This document shows positions 5,955 to 14,930 of a stretch of 18,638 nt of DNA, one piece after another. Every line of letters starts with the position of its first letter. Within the stretch, counting starts at the first letter, position 1. The notes beneath the pieces were generated by a model that was not told the origin of the DNA, made no database searches, and worked only from the letters and a program-made list of their open reading frames with translations. The stretch is from positions 1 through 18,638 of the forward strand of contig JAFLUV010000022.1 in the NCBI GenBank assembly GCA_022508635.1, written 5' to 3'. The position numbers and the translations under genes are program-made. The stretch comes from Prevotellaceae bacterium (GTDB lineage Bacteria; Bacteroidota; Bacteroidia; Bacteroidales; Bacteroidaceae).

Positions 5955-6911
5955 ATGTACGCAAAGTGTGAGGAATACCATATCCCAGTGCTGCTGCACG
6001 AAACGGTAGACGGACTGGACATTCGTTCAGGAGGCATCTATGTGGACCTCACCTATGGCGGTGGCGGTCATAGCCGCGAGATACTGCGACGCTTGCAGGG
6101 CACGGGGCATCTTTATGGTTTCGACCAAGATTTGGACGCAATGTCAAATAGTGATGAAAGCTGCAAGAATTTTACCTTCGTACATAGCAACTTCCGTTTT
6201 CTCAAAAACTGGATGTTCTATTACGGACACTCACAGGTGGACGGCATCCTGGCAGATTTGGGAGTGAGCAGCCATCATCTTGACGAAGAAAGCCGTGGCT
6301 TCAGCTTCCGTTTTGACGCTCCGTTGGATATGCGCATGAATCAACGTTCTGGTCTCACTGCCCAGCGCATCGTAGCAGAGTATAGTGAAGAGCAGTTGGC
6401 AAATATTCTTTACCTCTATGGTGAACTTAGGAACAGTCGCCGTATAGCCTCTGCCATTATCCAGGCACGCCGACAACAGACCATTACCACTACTACCGAA
6501 TTGGTTGGAGTGTTACATCCGCTGATGGGTCACGATCGAGAGAAGAAAGACTTGGCTCGTGTCTTTCAGGCGCTCCGCATTGAGGTCAACGGCGAGATGC
6601 TTGCTTTGCGTCAGATGCTCAGTGCTGTTACCGAGTTACTCCGTCCGGGCGGAAGGCTCAGCATCCTTACCTACCACTCCCTTGAGGATCGCATGGTGAA
6701 GAATATCGTGAGGGCAGGCAATCCAGAAGGAAAGGTAGAGACCGATGTCTTCGGGCGTAGTTATGCTCCCCTTGAAGCCGTCAACCGCAGCGTCATTACC
6801 CCTGGTGTAGACGAGCAGGAGAGTAATCCCCGCAGCCGTTCAGCAAAGTTGAGAATAGCGAGGAAGTTGAATAAAGATAATTCAAAGAGAGATGGCAGAG
6901 ATAGAGTTTAA
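5955..6911 (+). CDS. rsmH: 16S rRNA (cytosine1402-N4)-methyltransferase RsmH
   Basis: SAM-dependent methyltransferase that adds the N4 methyl group to C1402 of 16S rRNA in the small-subunit P site (formerly MraW). The 318 residues match the E. coli protein (313). Motifs seen: HIPVLLHETV (9-18), the SAM-binding DLTYGGGGHS (31-40), ADLGVSSHHLD (100-110), DAPLDMRM (121-128), FQALRIEVNGE (204-214) and LTYHSLEDR (238-246). The C-terminus ends in a basic run typical of the family. Its last 20 nt overlap the start of the FtsL-like gene in another frame, pointing to translational coupling. Confidence 0.97.
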   Translation: MYAKCEEYHIPVLLHETVDGLDIRSGGIYVDLTYGGGGHSREILRRLQGTGHLYGFDQDLDAMSNSDESCKNFTFVHSNFRFLKNWMFYYGHSQVDGILADLGVSSHHLDEESRGFSFRFDAPLDMRMNQRSGLTAQRIVAEYSEEQLANILYLYGELRNSRRIASAIIQARRQQTITTTTELVGVLHPLMGHDREKKDLARVFQALRIEVNGEMLALRQMLSAVTELLRPGGRLSILTYHSLEDRMVKNIVRAGNPEGKVETDVFGRSYAPLEAVNRSVITPGVDEQESNPRSRSAKLRIARKLNKDNSKRDGRDRV

Positions 6912-7368
6912 TAACATCGAAGAGTTGCAGGAACAACAGGAATTGCTTCCAAAAACCTCAGAAGTTTCAGATAGTCCGGAAGGATTGGAATCCGTCAGCG
7001 ACAAGGAGAAACTGATGCGTTCGTTAGTCAGCGACGACGATGGTACTGATGAATTGACCGTTGATAACCTCCTGCAGATAATAGATGCCGCACCGCGTTG
7101 GTTTCTTAGCCAATGGAGAATGCTGCTACTCTGTCTGGCGGGCATTTTCCTTTATGTTACCAATGGTTATCAGGCACAGGTAGAGATAATGAAGGAAACG
7201 GAGCTTGAAGCAGAGCTTAAGGATTGGCGTTATCGTTGTATCACCCGTGTCAGCGAACTCACACAACTATGCCGTCAGAGCCAACTCGAACAAAAACTCC
7301 GCGAACAAGGCGACAGCACCCTTATGCCTAGCAAGGTTGCACCCTACGTCATTAGTATCAAAAAGTAA
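6892..7368 (+). CDS. ftsL: FtsL-like cell division protein (Bacteroidetes type)
   Basis: Predicted single-pass divisome protein that, with FtsQ and a FtsB-like partner, links FtsW/FtsI to the septal ring. The 158-residue product has an acidic cytoplasmic N-tail (about 1-70), one membrane span (about 75-94, WRMLLLCLAGIFLYVTNGY) and a periplasmic segment (95-158) rich in charged residues with heptad-like leucines, suited to a short coiled coil. Primary sequence of FtsL is poorly conserved, so the call depends on topology, size and its position between rsmH and ftsI, where ftsL always sits. It overlaps rsmH by 20 nt and ends 28 nt before ftsI. The N-tail is longer than in proteobacterial FtsL, which is common in Bacteroidetes. 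Confidence 0.82.
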   Translation: MAEIEFNNIEELQEQQELLPKTSEVSDSPEGLESVSDKEKLMRSLVSDDDGTDELTVDNLLQIIDAAPRWFLSQWRMLLLCLAGIFLYVTNGYQAQVEIMKETELEAELKDWRYRCITRVSELTQLCRQSQLEQKLREQGDSTLMPSKVAPYVISIKK

Positions 7369-7396
7369 ACATACACGCTAAGTCCACGATTAGATT

Positions 7397-9508
7397 ATGC
7401 CGTCCAGGAACGATAAAGCCATCAAACGTTACCGCTTCGTCTTTGTAGTGATGTTGCTGGTTGCAATGTATATCTTGGGTAAGACCATCTATACCATGCT
7501 TCCGCCAGAGAGCGATTACTGGAAAGAGGTGGGTCGAAACAGCAAGAAGGCTACGATACCTGCCAATCGTGGTAATATTCTCTCGTGCGACCGTCAGGTA
7601 CTCTCTGGCACAGTGCCCAAATATGCCCTTTATATGGACTTTGCAGTACACGACCCTGATACTGCTATCGAGCGGAAGACGCGAGAATTTCGTGATACGA
7701 CATTTATCCAAAAGCTTGACAGCATGGCAGACGGACTTGCCCGTATCTTCCCAGATCGCGACTCAAAATGGTTCCGCGAGCGTCTTCTTCAGGGCAAGAA
7801 GCGTGGAAAGTACTCTTGGCGCATCTATCCCAAGCTGGCAAGTTACGTTCAATATCGTGCTTGCAAGGAGTTGCCTTTCCTCAGGGAAAGCATGTATCGT
7901 AGTGGCTTTCATGCTGACGAAATGTTGCTTCGTCTCAAACCTTACGGCGGACTGGCAGGTCGAACGATTGGCGAACTCTACAACGACACCAGTAGTCGTC
8001 CCAAGTGTGGGTTAGAGTTGAGTTTCGACAGTCTCCTGCGCGGTAGACCAGGAAGCAAGCATTACATTACGATGCGCAACCGTAAGGTGCCTGTCGTAGA
8101 TAGTCCTGCTGAGAACGGTCATGACCTGCTGACTACCATCGACATCAACATACAAGACTTTGCTGACCGTACTTTGCGTAGTAAACTCAAGGAAGAATTA
8201 ATAAATGGTGAGATTGGTGTAGTTGTCGTGATGGAAGTTAAGACAGGCGATGTCAAGGCAATTGTCAACCTGACACGCGGTCATGATGGCGAGTACTACG
8301 AGATGAAGAACAATGCCGTAAGTGATCTTTGGGAGCCAGGTTCCACCTTCAAGACTGCTAGCATCATGGTGGCTATGGAAGATGGTAAAATAGACCTTAA
8401 TAAAGCTGTGGATTGTGCTCCTGGTATCGTCAATATGCATGGCAGGAAGATGAAGGATCATAATTGGAACAAGGGAGGCTATGGCGTACTGAAGGTAGAA
8501 GATATCCTTGGGCAAAGCAGCAACATCGGAGTAAGCAAAATCATTGACGAGGCATACGGTAGCAATCCCGCAGCGTTTGTAGATGGTTTGCATCGCGAAG
8601 GTGTCGGCATTCCTCTTGACCTTCCTTTTGTTGGTAAAGGTGAACCCTGTGTACCAAATCCGAGAGACAAAGCACGATATTGGAGTAAGTCCGACCTACC
8701 TTGGATGAGCATTGGTTATGTCACAATGTTGCCGCCTATTAGTACTCTTACCTTCTATAATGCCATCGCCAATGGCGGACGTATGGTTCGCCCCCGCTTT
8801 GTGAAGGCTGAGCTCAAAGACGGTATGGTAGTACGCGAGTTTCCGACGGAAGTCATTAAGGAGCGTATTTGTAAGCCCTCTACTCTGCGTGATATCCAGT
8901 ATTGTCTGGAGCATGTCGTTAGTGGCGGTCTTGGCAAGAAGGCAGGCAATGGTGGCAAGCTCTTTAAGGTAAGTGGTAAGACAGGTACGGCACAATTCAG
9001 TGAGAATGGTTCATATGCGAGCCACAAATACATGGTCAGTTTTTGTGGTTATTTCCCCAGTGACGATCCCAAGTATAGTTGTATCGTCTGTATCAAGAAA
9101 CAAGGTTTGCCCGCTTCCGGAGGTGGACAATGTGGTCCTGTCTTCAGCGAGATATCACAGTACATCATGTCGCGTGACTCTATGCGCAACGCCATTGCTG
9201 CTGCCGATACTAATTCTGTTTTTATTCCTGAAGCGACCCGTGGCAGCAAACATCGTGCCGAAGCTATCGTTCATGGCATGGGGCTGACAGGTAAGAATAT
9301 TGATACAACAGAAGCCGACACATTGCCTCTGAACCAGGTGCCCGACGTGTTGGGTATGGGTGTCAAAGATGCTGTATATACCTTGCAAAAGCGAGGCATG
9401 CGCGTTCGTATCAATGGCTGTGGACAGATAACGAAGCAAAATATACCCCCTGGTTCTCTTGCTATAAAAGGCAAAACCATTACTTTAACCGCCTCACCTA
9501 AAGAATAA
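7397..9508 (+). CDS. ftsI: Septal peptidoglycan transpeptidase FtsI (PBP3-type, with PASTA domain)
   Basis: Class B penicillin-binding protein that cross-links septal peptidoglycan in the periplasm, partner of FtsW. The 703 residues show a short cytoplasmic N-tail and one membrane span (about 12-33), the N-terminal pedestal with the RGNI motif (58-61), and the transpeptidase domain with all three active-site motifs: SxxK as STFK (316-319, Ser316 nucleophile), SSN (374-376) and KTGTA (528-532). A PASTA domain occupies about 647-703 (starting VPDVLGMGVKDA). The C-terminal PASTA is usual for Bacteroidetes FtsI but absent from the E. coli enzyme. The ATG start lies 28 nt after ftsL and murE follows by 22 nt. 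Confidence 0.96.
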   Translation: MPSRNDKAIKRYRFVFVVMLLVAMYILGKTIYTMLPPESDYWKEVGRNSKKATIPANRGNILSCDRQVLSGTVPKYALYMDFAVHDPDTAIERKTREFRDTTFIQKLDSMADGLARIFPDRDSKWFRERLLQGKKRGKYSWRIYPKLASYVQYRACKELPFLRESMYRSGFHADEMLLRLKPYGGLAGRTIGELYNDTSSRPKCGLELSFDSLLRGRPGSKHYITMRNRKVPVVDSPAENGHDLLTTIDINIQDFADRTLRSKLKEELINGEIGVVVVMEVKTGDVKAIVNLTRGHDGEYYEMKNNAVSDLWEPGSTFKTASIMVAMEDGKIDLNKAVDCAPGIVNMHGRKMKDHNWNKGGYGVLKVEDILGQSSNIGVSKIIDEAYGSNPAAFVDGLHREGVGIPLDLPFVGKGEPCVPNPRDKARYWSKSDLPWMSIGYVTMLPPISTLTFYNAIANGGRMVRPRFVKAELKDGMVVREFPTEVIKERICKPSTLRDIQYCLEHVVSGGLGKKAGNGGKLFKVSGKTGTAQFSENGSYASHKYMVSFCGYFPSDDPKYSCIVCIKKQGLPASGGGQCGPVFSEISQYIMSRDSMRNAIAAADTNSVFIPEATRGSKHRAEAIVHGMGLTGKNIDTTEADTLPLNQVPDVLGMGVKDAVYTLQKRGMRVRINGCGQITKQNIPPGSLAIKGKTITLTASPKE

Positions 9509-9530
9509 TAAACTTCAAATAGAAATAGCC

Positions 9531-10991
9531 ATGAGATTACAGCAACTCATACAGTCCTGCAAACCACAAATGGTGGTTGGCAGCACAGATAAAGAAGTGA
9601 CCGGCATTGAAATAGATAGTCGTCGGATTCAGCATGGTGCAGTTTTCGTGGCACTGCATGGCACACAGGTAGATGGTCATGCCTATATCGGTAAAGCCAT
9701 TGAGAGGGGAGCCACAGTGGTTGTGTGTGAGCAGCTTCCCGAGACGACCGATTCTTCCGTCACATATCTTGTCTATCATAGTACAGAGGATGTGGTGGGC
9801 ATCTTGGCTACGCACTATTTCGGCGAACCGACCAAGCGTATGCGTCTTATAGGTGTTACCGGTACTAACGGCAAGACAACGATAGCTACTGTACTCTATA
9901 ATATTTTTCGTCAGCTTGGTTATAAATGTGGTCTGTGTAGTACGGTTTGCAACTACATTGACGGTGACCCGATTCCCACCGAATGTACTACGCCTGACCC
10001 CATCACTTTGAACCGTCTACTCGGACAGATGGCCGATGAAGGCTGTGCTTATGCTTTTATGGAGGTAAGTAGTCACAGTGTGACCCAGAAACGTATTGGT
10101 GGTCTTTGTTTCGCCGGAGGAATCTTCACCAACCTCACCCGCGACCATCTCGACTATCACGGAACTTTCGAGAACTACCGCGATGCCAAGAAGAGATTCT
10201 TTGATGCACTGCCTGCGGATGCCTTCGCCATTGTTAATGCTGACGACCGTAACGGTATGATCATGGTGCAGAACTGTGCTGCGCGGATCAAGACTTATTC
10301 ACTCTATTCTGCTGCCGATTTCAAGGCTCGCATCATGGAGGAAAGTTTCGAAGGTATGGACTTGTTGGTAGACGGCAAGGATGTGAGTGTGCAGTTTGTG
10401 GGACGTTTCAACGCCAGCAATTTGCTTGCAGTCTATGGTGCTACCGTTATGTTAGGTGTTGCCCCACAGCAAGCACTTGTACTAATCAGTGCACAGAAAC
10501 CAGTCAACGGTCGTTTTGAGGCTATCCGTTCTAAGGAGGGTGTTACAGCTATTGTTGACTATGCCCACACTCCCGATGCCTTAGTCAATGTACTCACTAC
10601 CATCAATGAAGTGCTACAAGGACGCGGTAAGTGTTGGACCGTCTGTGGTGCTGGTGGTAATCGCGATAAGGGTAAGCGTCCCCTTATGGCTCAGGAAGCT
10701 GTTAAGTATAGCGACCGTGTCATTATTACCAGCGATAATCCTCGTAACGAAGATCCACAGGCAATCATCGAGGATATGCTTGCTGGTCTTAATGCAGACC
10801 AGCGTCGCAGTGTCATCAGCATCGTAGACCGCAAGGAAGCAATCCGTACCGCTTGCACTATGGCACAGCCAGGTGATGTCATCCTTGTTGCTGGCAAGGG
10901 ACACGAAGACTACCAGATTATCCAAGGAGTGAAATATCATTTCGATGACCATGAAGTCATTCGTGAAGCATTTAATATGGTGGAAGATTAA
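9531..10991 (+). CDS. murE: UDP-MurNAc-L-Ala-D-Glu:meso-diaminopimelate ligase MurE
   Basis: Cytoplasmic Mur ligase that adds the third stem-peptide residue. The 486-residue product carries the ATP-binding loop GVTGTNGKTT (108-117), the lysine region YRDAKKRFF (216-224, with the carbamylated Lys), GAGGNRDKGKRP (373-384) and DNPRNEDP (402-409). The DNPR motif is the known meso-diaminopimelate selector, so the substrate is DAP and not lysine, as expected for Bacteroidales. The N-terminal UDP-binding domain includes IDSRRIQHGAVFVAL (28-42). It sits 22 nt after ftsI and 15 nt before mraY. No murF follows, unlike the E. coli order. Confidence 0.97.
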   Translation: MRLQQLIQSCKPQMVVGSTDKEVTGIEIDSRRIQHGAVFVALHGTQVDGHAYIGKAIERGATVVVCEQLPETTDSSVTYLVYHSTEDVVGILATHYFGEPTKRMRLIGVTGTNGKTTIATVLYNIFRQLGYKCGLCSTVCNYIDGDPIPTECTTPDPITLNRLLGQMADEGCAYAFMEVSSHSVTQKRIGGLCFAGGIFTNLTRDHLDYHGTFENYRDAKKRFFDALPADAFAIVNADDRNGMIMVQNCAARIKTYSLYSAADFKARIMEESFEGMDLLVDGKDVSVQFVGRFNASNLLAVYGATVMLGVAPQQALVLISAQKPVNGRFEAIRSKEGVTAIVDYAHTPDALVNVLTTINEVLQGRGKCWTVCGAGGNRDKGKRPLMAQEAVKYSDRVIITSDNPRNEDPQAIIEDMLAGLNADQRRSVISIVDRKEAIRTACTMAQPGDVILVAGKGHEDYQIIQGVKYHFDDHEVIREAFNMVED

Positions 10992-11006
10992 GCATTATTC
11001 AAGGAA

Positions 11007-12272
11007 ATGTTATACTACTTATTTAGATACTTAGGCCAATTTGGAGTTTCTAGCGCCAACTTGTGGCATTACATCTCCTTTCGTGCTGTGTTCACCTTAG
11101 TGCTGAGCCTGCTTATTTCCATGTGGTTCGGTCAATATTTCATCAAGTGGATGAAAGCTCACAATGGCAGTGAAGCACAGCGTGATGCCAGTATCGATCC
11201 ATACGGTGTAACGAAGAAGGGTGTGCCAACTATGGGTGGTATCATTATCATTATTGCCACCCTTGTGCCCTGTATGTTGCTAGGACGATTACGCAACATC
11301 TACATGCTCATGATGCTTTTTACTACGGTATGGCTTGGTGCACTGGGTTTTGCTGATGATTATATAAAACTGAAAATTTCGAAGGATGGCCTTCGTCCCA
11401 TTTATAAGCTCCTTGGACAAGCATTGCTCGGTTTGGTTATCGGTTTGACGCTATGGCAGAGTCCTGATGCTGTCATCAGCGAGAATATTGACGGTGAACG
11501 GCAAGGAATGGAACAGGTGGTGACGCATCGCAATGAAAAGGTCAAAAGTACCATTACAACGATTCCCTTTGTTAAGAACAATAATCTCAACTATGCAGAC
11601 ATTTTCCGTTTCTTGGGAAAGTATAGGACTGCGGCCGGATGGATTTTCTTCGTCATTGTCACAACGTTCATCGTCATGGCGGTGAGTAATGGTTCCAATC
11701 TGAACGATGGTATGGACGGCATGTGTGCTGGCAATGCTGCTATCATGTGTATCGCTTTGGGTATCCTGGCTTATGTGAGTAGTCACGTTCACATGGCAGC
11801 TTACCTTAATATTATGTATATTCCTGGATCCGAAGAACTTGTCATCTTCATCTGTGCTTTTGTCGGCGCGCTCATTGGTTTCCTATGGTATAATGCCTAT
11901 CCTGCGCAAGTTTTCATGGGCGATACTGGTAGTTTGGCTATCGGCGGCATTATTGGTGTTACAGCCATCATCATACACAAGGAATTGCTTCTGCCCCTGC
12001 TCTGTTTCGTTTTTCTTATGGAAAGCCTCAGCGTTCTGTTGCAGACCAATTATGCTCGTAGAGGTAACCGTCGCGGAGAGAAATGGCGCGTCATCAAGCG
12101 AGCTCCGCTTCACGATACTTTCCGCGTTGCACCAGGACAGTTGCCATCCAATTTTAAGATTCTTATCAACTGGCCCAAAGGATGCTGGCTGGAGTCGAAG
12201 GTAACAATCCGTTTCTGGATCGTGACTATTATCATGGCGGCTCTTGCCATTGTAACATTGAAAATAAGGTAG
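11007..12272 (+). CDS. mraY: Phospho-MurNAc-pentapeptide transferase MraY
   Basis: Integral membrane enzyme that transfers phospho-MurNAc-pentapeptide to undecaprenyl phosphate, making lipid I. The 421 residues contain about ten hydrophobic segments and the family's acidic motifs ADDYIK (116-121), NLNDGMDG (231-238) and GDTGS (305-309). Between about 151 and 200 there is a long soluble insert usual for Bacteroidetes (they are about 60 residues longer than the E. coli enzyme). The cytoplasmic HHHF motif that follows AP or TP in most MraY proteins is here APLHDTF (366-372), keeping only the first His (369). The rest of the protein is intact to the end (VTLKIR), so this looks like a lineage variant and not decay. 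Start ATG follows murE by 15 nt. Confidence 0.96.
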   Translation: MLYYLFRYLGQFGVSSANLWHYISFRAVFTLVLSLLISMWFGQYFIKWMKAHNGSEAQRDASIDPYGVTKKGVPTMGGIIIIIATLVPCMLLGRLRNIYMLMMLFTTVWLGALGFADDYIKLKISKDGLRPIYKLLGQALLGLVIGLTLWQSPDAVISENIDGERQGMEQVVTHRNEKVKSTITTIPFVKNNNLNYADIFRFLGKYRTAAGWIFFVIVTTFIVMAVSNGSNLNDGMDGMCAGNAAIMCIALGILAYVSSHVHMAAYLNIMYIPGSEELVIFICAFVGALIGFLWYNAYPAQVFMGDTGSLAIGGIIGVTAIIIHKELLLPLLCFVFLMESLSVLLQTNYARRGNRRGEKWRVIKRAPLHDTFRVAPGQLPSNFKILINWPKGCWLESKVTIRFWIVTIIMAALAIVTLKIR

Positions 12273-12332
12273 GTTCCTCTATTTCCTCTGGAAAGAGATT
12301 TTAATAAGTTAAGAAAGAAAAATAAGATAAAA

Positions 12333-13667
12333 ATGAAAAGGATTGTAGTACTTGGTGCAGCAGAAAGTGGTGTAGGGGCTGCGGCTTTGGCTAAAGTGAA
12401 AGGCTTCGAAGTCTTTGTCAGTGACATGGGGCAGATAAAAGAGAGCTACAAACAGGTACTTCGTCAATACGACGTGCTTTGGGAGGAAAGACATCACACC
12501 GATGCACTCATTCTCAATGCTGATGAAGTGATAAAGAGTCCGGGAATCCCTGAGGATGCTCCCATGGTGTGCAAAGTTAAGACGGCAGGTATCCCTATCA
12601 TCAGCGAGATAGAATTTGCTGGACGTTATACCGATGCTAAAATGATATGTGTCACAGGTTCTAACGGCAAGACTACAACCACCAGTCTTATCTATCACAT
12701 CTTCCAGGCAGCAGGTTACAGTGTCGGGCTGGCAGGTAATATCGGGCGCAGTCTCGCTTTGCAAATAGCCGAGGGTAAAACCTATGAGTACTACATTATT
12801 GAACTTAGTAGTTTTCAACTCGACAATATGTATGATTTTCGCGCTAATATTGCCATATTGCTTAACATTACACCTGACCATCTGGATCGTTATGAAGGAT
12901 CCATGCAGAAGTATACAGATTCCAAAATGCGTATCGTGCAGAATCAGACAGAGGACGATGCCTTCATCTATTGGAACGATGACCCCATCATCAGTCGCGA
13001 ACTCAAAAAGTATGGTATCAAAGCGAGAAAATGTCCATTCAGCATTATCAACAAAGCTGGTATGATAGGCTACATTGCTGACGGGCAGTATGTTCTTGAA
13101 TATCCCACGCCTTTTAATATGGAGCAGGAGAGCCTGAGTCTGCATGGCAAACATAACATATACAATAGTTTGGCTGCTGGAATTACAGCGCATCTCAGTG
13201 GTATCAATGACGAAACGTTACGTCAAAGCTTGAGTGACTTTGAAGGCGTGGAGCATCGGCTGCAGAAAGTGGCACGTGTAGGTGGTGTACAGTACATCAA
13301 TGACTCTAAGGCTACCAATGTTGATGCTTGCTGGTATGCTCTGGAGAGCATGACATCACCTACCATTCTCATTATCGGCGGTAAGGATAAGGGCAACGAT
13401 TATAATGCCATTAAGGAACTAGTGCAGAAGAAATGTGCAGGTCTTGTTTATCTTGGTGCCGACAACAGCAAGTTACATGCTTTCTTTGACGGCTTAGGGA
13501 TTCCTGTGGCTGACACTCACAGCATGAAGGAATGCGTTGAGGCTTGTAGCCGTATGGCAAAGCCTGGCGATACTGTTCTGCTCAGTCCCTGTTGTGCCAG
13601 TTTTGATCTCTTTAAAAACATGGAGGATCGTGGCGAACAGTTTTGCGAGTTGGTGAGAAACTTGTAA
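12333..13667 (+). CDS. murD: UDP-MurNAc-L-alanine:D-glutamate ligase MurD
   Basis: Cytoplasmic Mur ligase adding D-glutamate, the second stem-peptide residue. The 444-residue protein has an N-terminal nucleotide-sugar domain (VLGAAESGVGAAALA, 6-20; KSPGIP, 68-73), the ATP loop TGSNGKTT (108-115), the central-domain segment NITPDHLDRYEG, and the C-terminal NDSKATN and SPCCASFDLFKNMEDRG, which together are characteristic of MurD and distinguish it from MurC, MurE and MurF. It is preceded by a 60-nt AT-rich gap, one of the larger ones in the cluster, in which I see no clear promoter, and is followed 34 nt later by ftsW. Confidence 0.97.
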   Translation: MKRIVVLGAAESGVGAAALAKVKGFEVFVSDMGQIKESYKQVLRQYDVLWEERHHTDALILNADEVIKSPGIPEDAPMVCKVKTAGIPIISEIEFAGRYTDAKMICVTGSNGKTTTTSLIYHIFQAAGYSVGLAGNIGRSLALQIAEGKTYEYYIIELSSFQLDNMYDFRANIAILLNITPDHLDRYEGSMQKYTDSKMRIVQNQTEDDAFIYWNDDPIISRELKKYGIKARKCPFSIINKAGMIGYIADGQYVLEYPTPFNMEQESLSLHGKHNIYNSLAAGITAHLSGINDETLRQSLSDFEGVEHRLQKVARVGGVQYINDSKATNVDACWYALESMTSPTILIIGGKDKGNDYNAIKELVQKKCAGLVYLGADNSKLHAFFDGLGIPVADTHSMKECVEACSRMAKPGDTVLLSPCCASFDLFKNMEDRGEQFCELVRNL

Positions 13668-13701
13668 TCCCTAATGATTAACCCGGAAACATCAAAAAAC
13701 A

Positions 13702-14925
13702 ATGATATTTAGAAAATTAAAGAATAAGAACCTGATTCACGGTGACATGGGCGTTTGGGCGGTGTTCATTATCCTATGCGCCATTTCGCTCGTTGAGGTC
13801 TATAGCGCCAGTGCGCGCATGACCTTTGCTACAGGTGCATATTGGGCTCCTATCATGCAGCATGCCTCATTCATGCTGATGGGTATCTTTATAGCTTGGC
13901 TGGTACATTTTATACCTTGTAATTATTTCAAACTGTTGTGTACAATTGGTATATTTATGTCTATCTTCTTGCTCATTGCAGTGTTGGCTATCGGGCAGAA
14001 GACGAACGATGCAGGACGTTGGATACAGATAGGTTTCATCCGATTTCAGCCAAGTGAGATAGCAAAGCTGAGCTTAGTCGGTTTTAGTTGTTTTATCCTC
14101 TCATCGTTGCGAGATGAAAAGGGTGCCAGTCCGACAGCTTTGAAAATAGTAGCTCTTGCAACCTTCATTACTATTGTCCTAATTTTTACGGAGAATGCTT
14201 CCACTGCTTTTATCATAATTGTAGTAATGTATTTTATCTGCTTTTATGCACAAATTCGCAGACAGATTCTTATTGCTACGTTTTGCTTGGGAGCGTTAGG
14301 CATAGGTTCTGTATCTGTTGTGGTTCATTCTATACCTGAAGAGAAACTTGAGGCTTGGAGCAAAACAGATGGCCCGCTACATCGTTTATCCACGTGGGTA
14401 CATCGTATCACCGACAAGCAGGAGCGTCCTGAAGATCCAAAGAAATTCAAACCGCAAGAGAATCCGCAAAAAGCGTATGCCAAGGTTGCTATTGCCACGA
14501 GCAACGGTATCGGTCGCGGTCCTGGTAACAGCAAGCAGCGCGATTTCATTCCGCAAGCTTTTTCCGACTTTATTTATGCTATTATCATTGAAGAGCTGGG
14601 CATTATCGGAGCCATATTGGTGCTTGCGCTCTATTTAGTGCTGATGTATCGTTCTATGCGTATTGCACAAAAATGCAAGGCGCTCTTTCCATCCTATCTG
14701 GTCATGGGGCTGTCGCTGATGATAGTGGTGCAAGCCATGATGAATATGGCAGTGGCTGTAGGAGCTTTCCCTGTTACAGGTCAGCCTTTACCGCTTGTCA
14801 GTCGAGGCGGAACGAGTATCTTTATCACGTGTACCTACATAGGTATGATACTGAGCGTGAGTCATACTGCAAAACGTAAACCAGAATACCAAAATAAAGA
14901 GCTGCCTTGGGCAGTAGAAGCATAA
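13702..14925 (+). CDS. ftsW: Septal peptidoglycan glycosyltransferase FtsW
   Basis: SEDS-family polymerase that joins lipid II into glycan strands at the septum, working with FtsI. The 407 residues contain about ten membrane spans. Family signatures are AGRWIQIGFIRFQPSEIAKL (104-123), the periplasmic-loop segment RDFIPQAFSDFIYAIIIEEL (280-299) with Asp289 at the position of the essential catalytic Asp, and PVTGQPLPLVSRGGTS (357-372). Position between murD and murG supports FtsW over RodA. A charged linker (about 235-258, KQERPEDPKKFKPQENPQ) extends the large loop before the catalytic segment. The stop is 5 nt before the murG start. Confidence 0.96.
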   Translation: MIFRKLKNKNLIHGDMGVWAVFIILCAISLVEVYSASARMTFATGAYWAPIMQHASFMLMGIFIAWLVHFIPCNYFKLLCTIGIFMSIFLLIAVLAIGQKTNDAGRWIQIGFIRFQPSEIAKLSLVGFSCFILSSLRDEKGASPTALKIVALATFITIVLIFTENASTAFIIIVVMYFICFYAQIRRQILIATFCLGALGIGSVSVVVHSIPEEKLEAWSKTDGPLHRLSTWVHRITDKQERPEDPKKFKPQENPQKAYAKVAIATSNGIGRGPGNSKQRDFIPQAFSDFIYAIIIEELGIIGAILVLALYLVLMYRSMRIAQKCKALFPSYLVMGLSLMIVVQAMMNMAVAVGAFPVTGQPLPLVSRGGTSIFITCTYIGMILSVSHTAKRKPEYQNKELPWAVEA

Positions 14926-14930
14926 TCCCT

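Noticed and set aside
12309..13193. Minus-strand open frame of 294 codons across murD
   Set aside because: It is antisense to murD, whose motifs are complete; the translation shows no domain pattern.
14907..14930. TTG start for murG, overlapping ftsW
   Set aside because: An ATG 24 nt downstream lies 5 nt after the ftsW stop and still precedes all conserved MurG residues.
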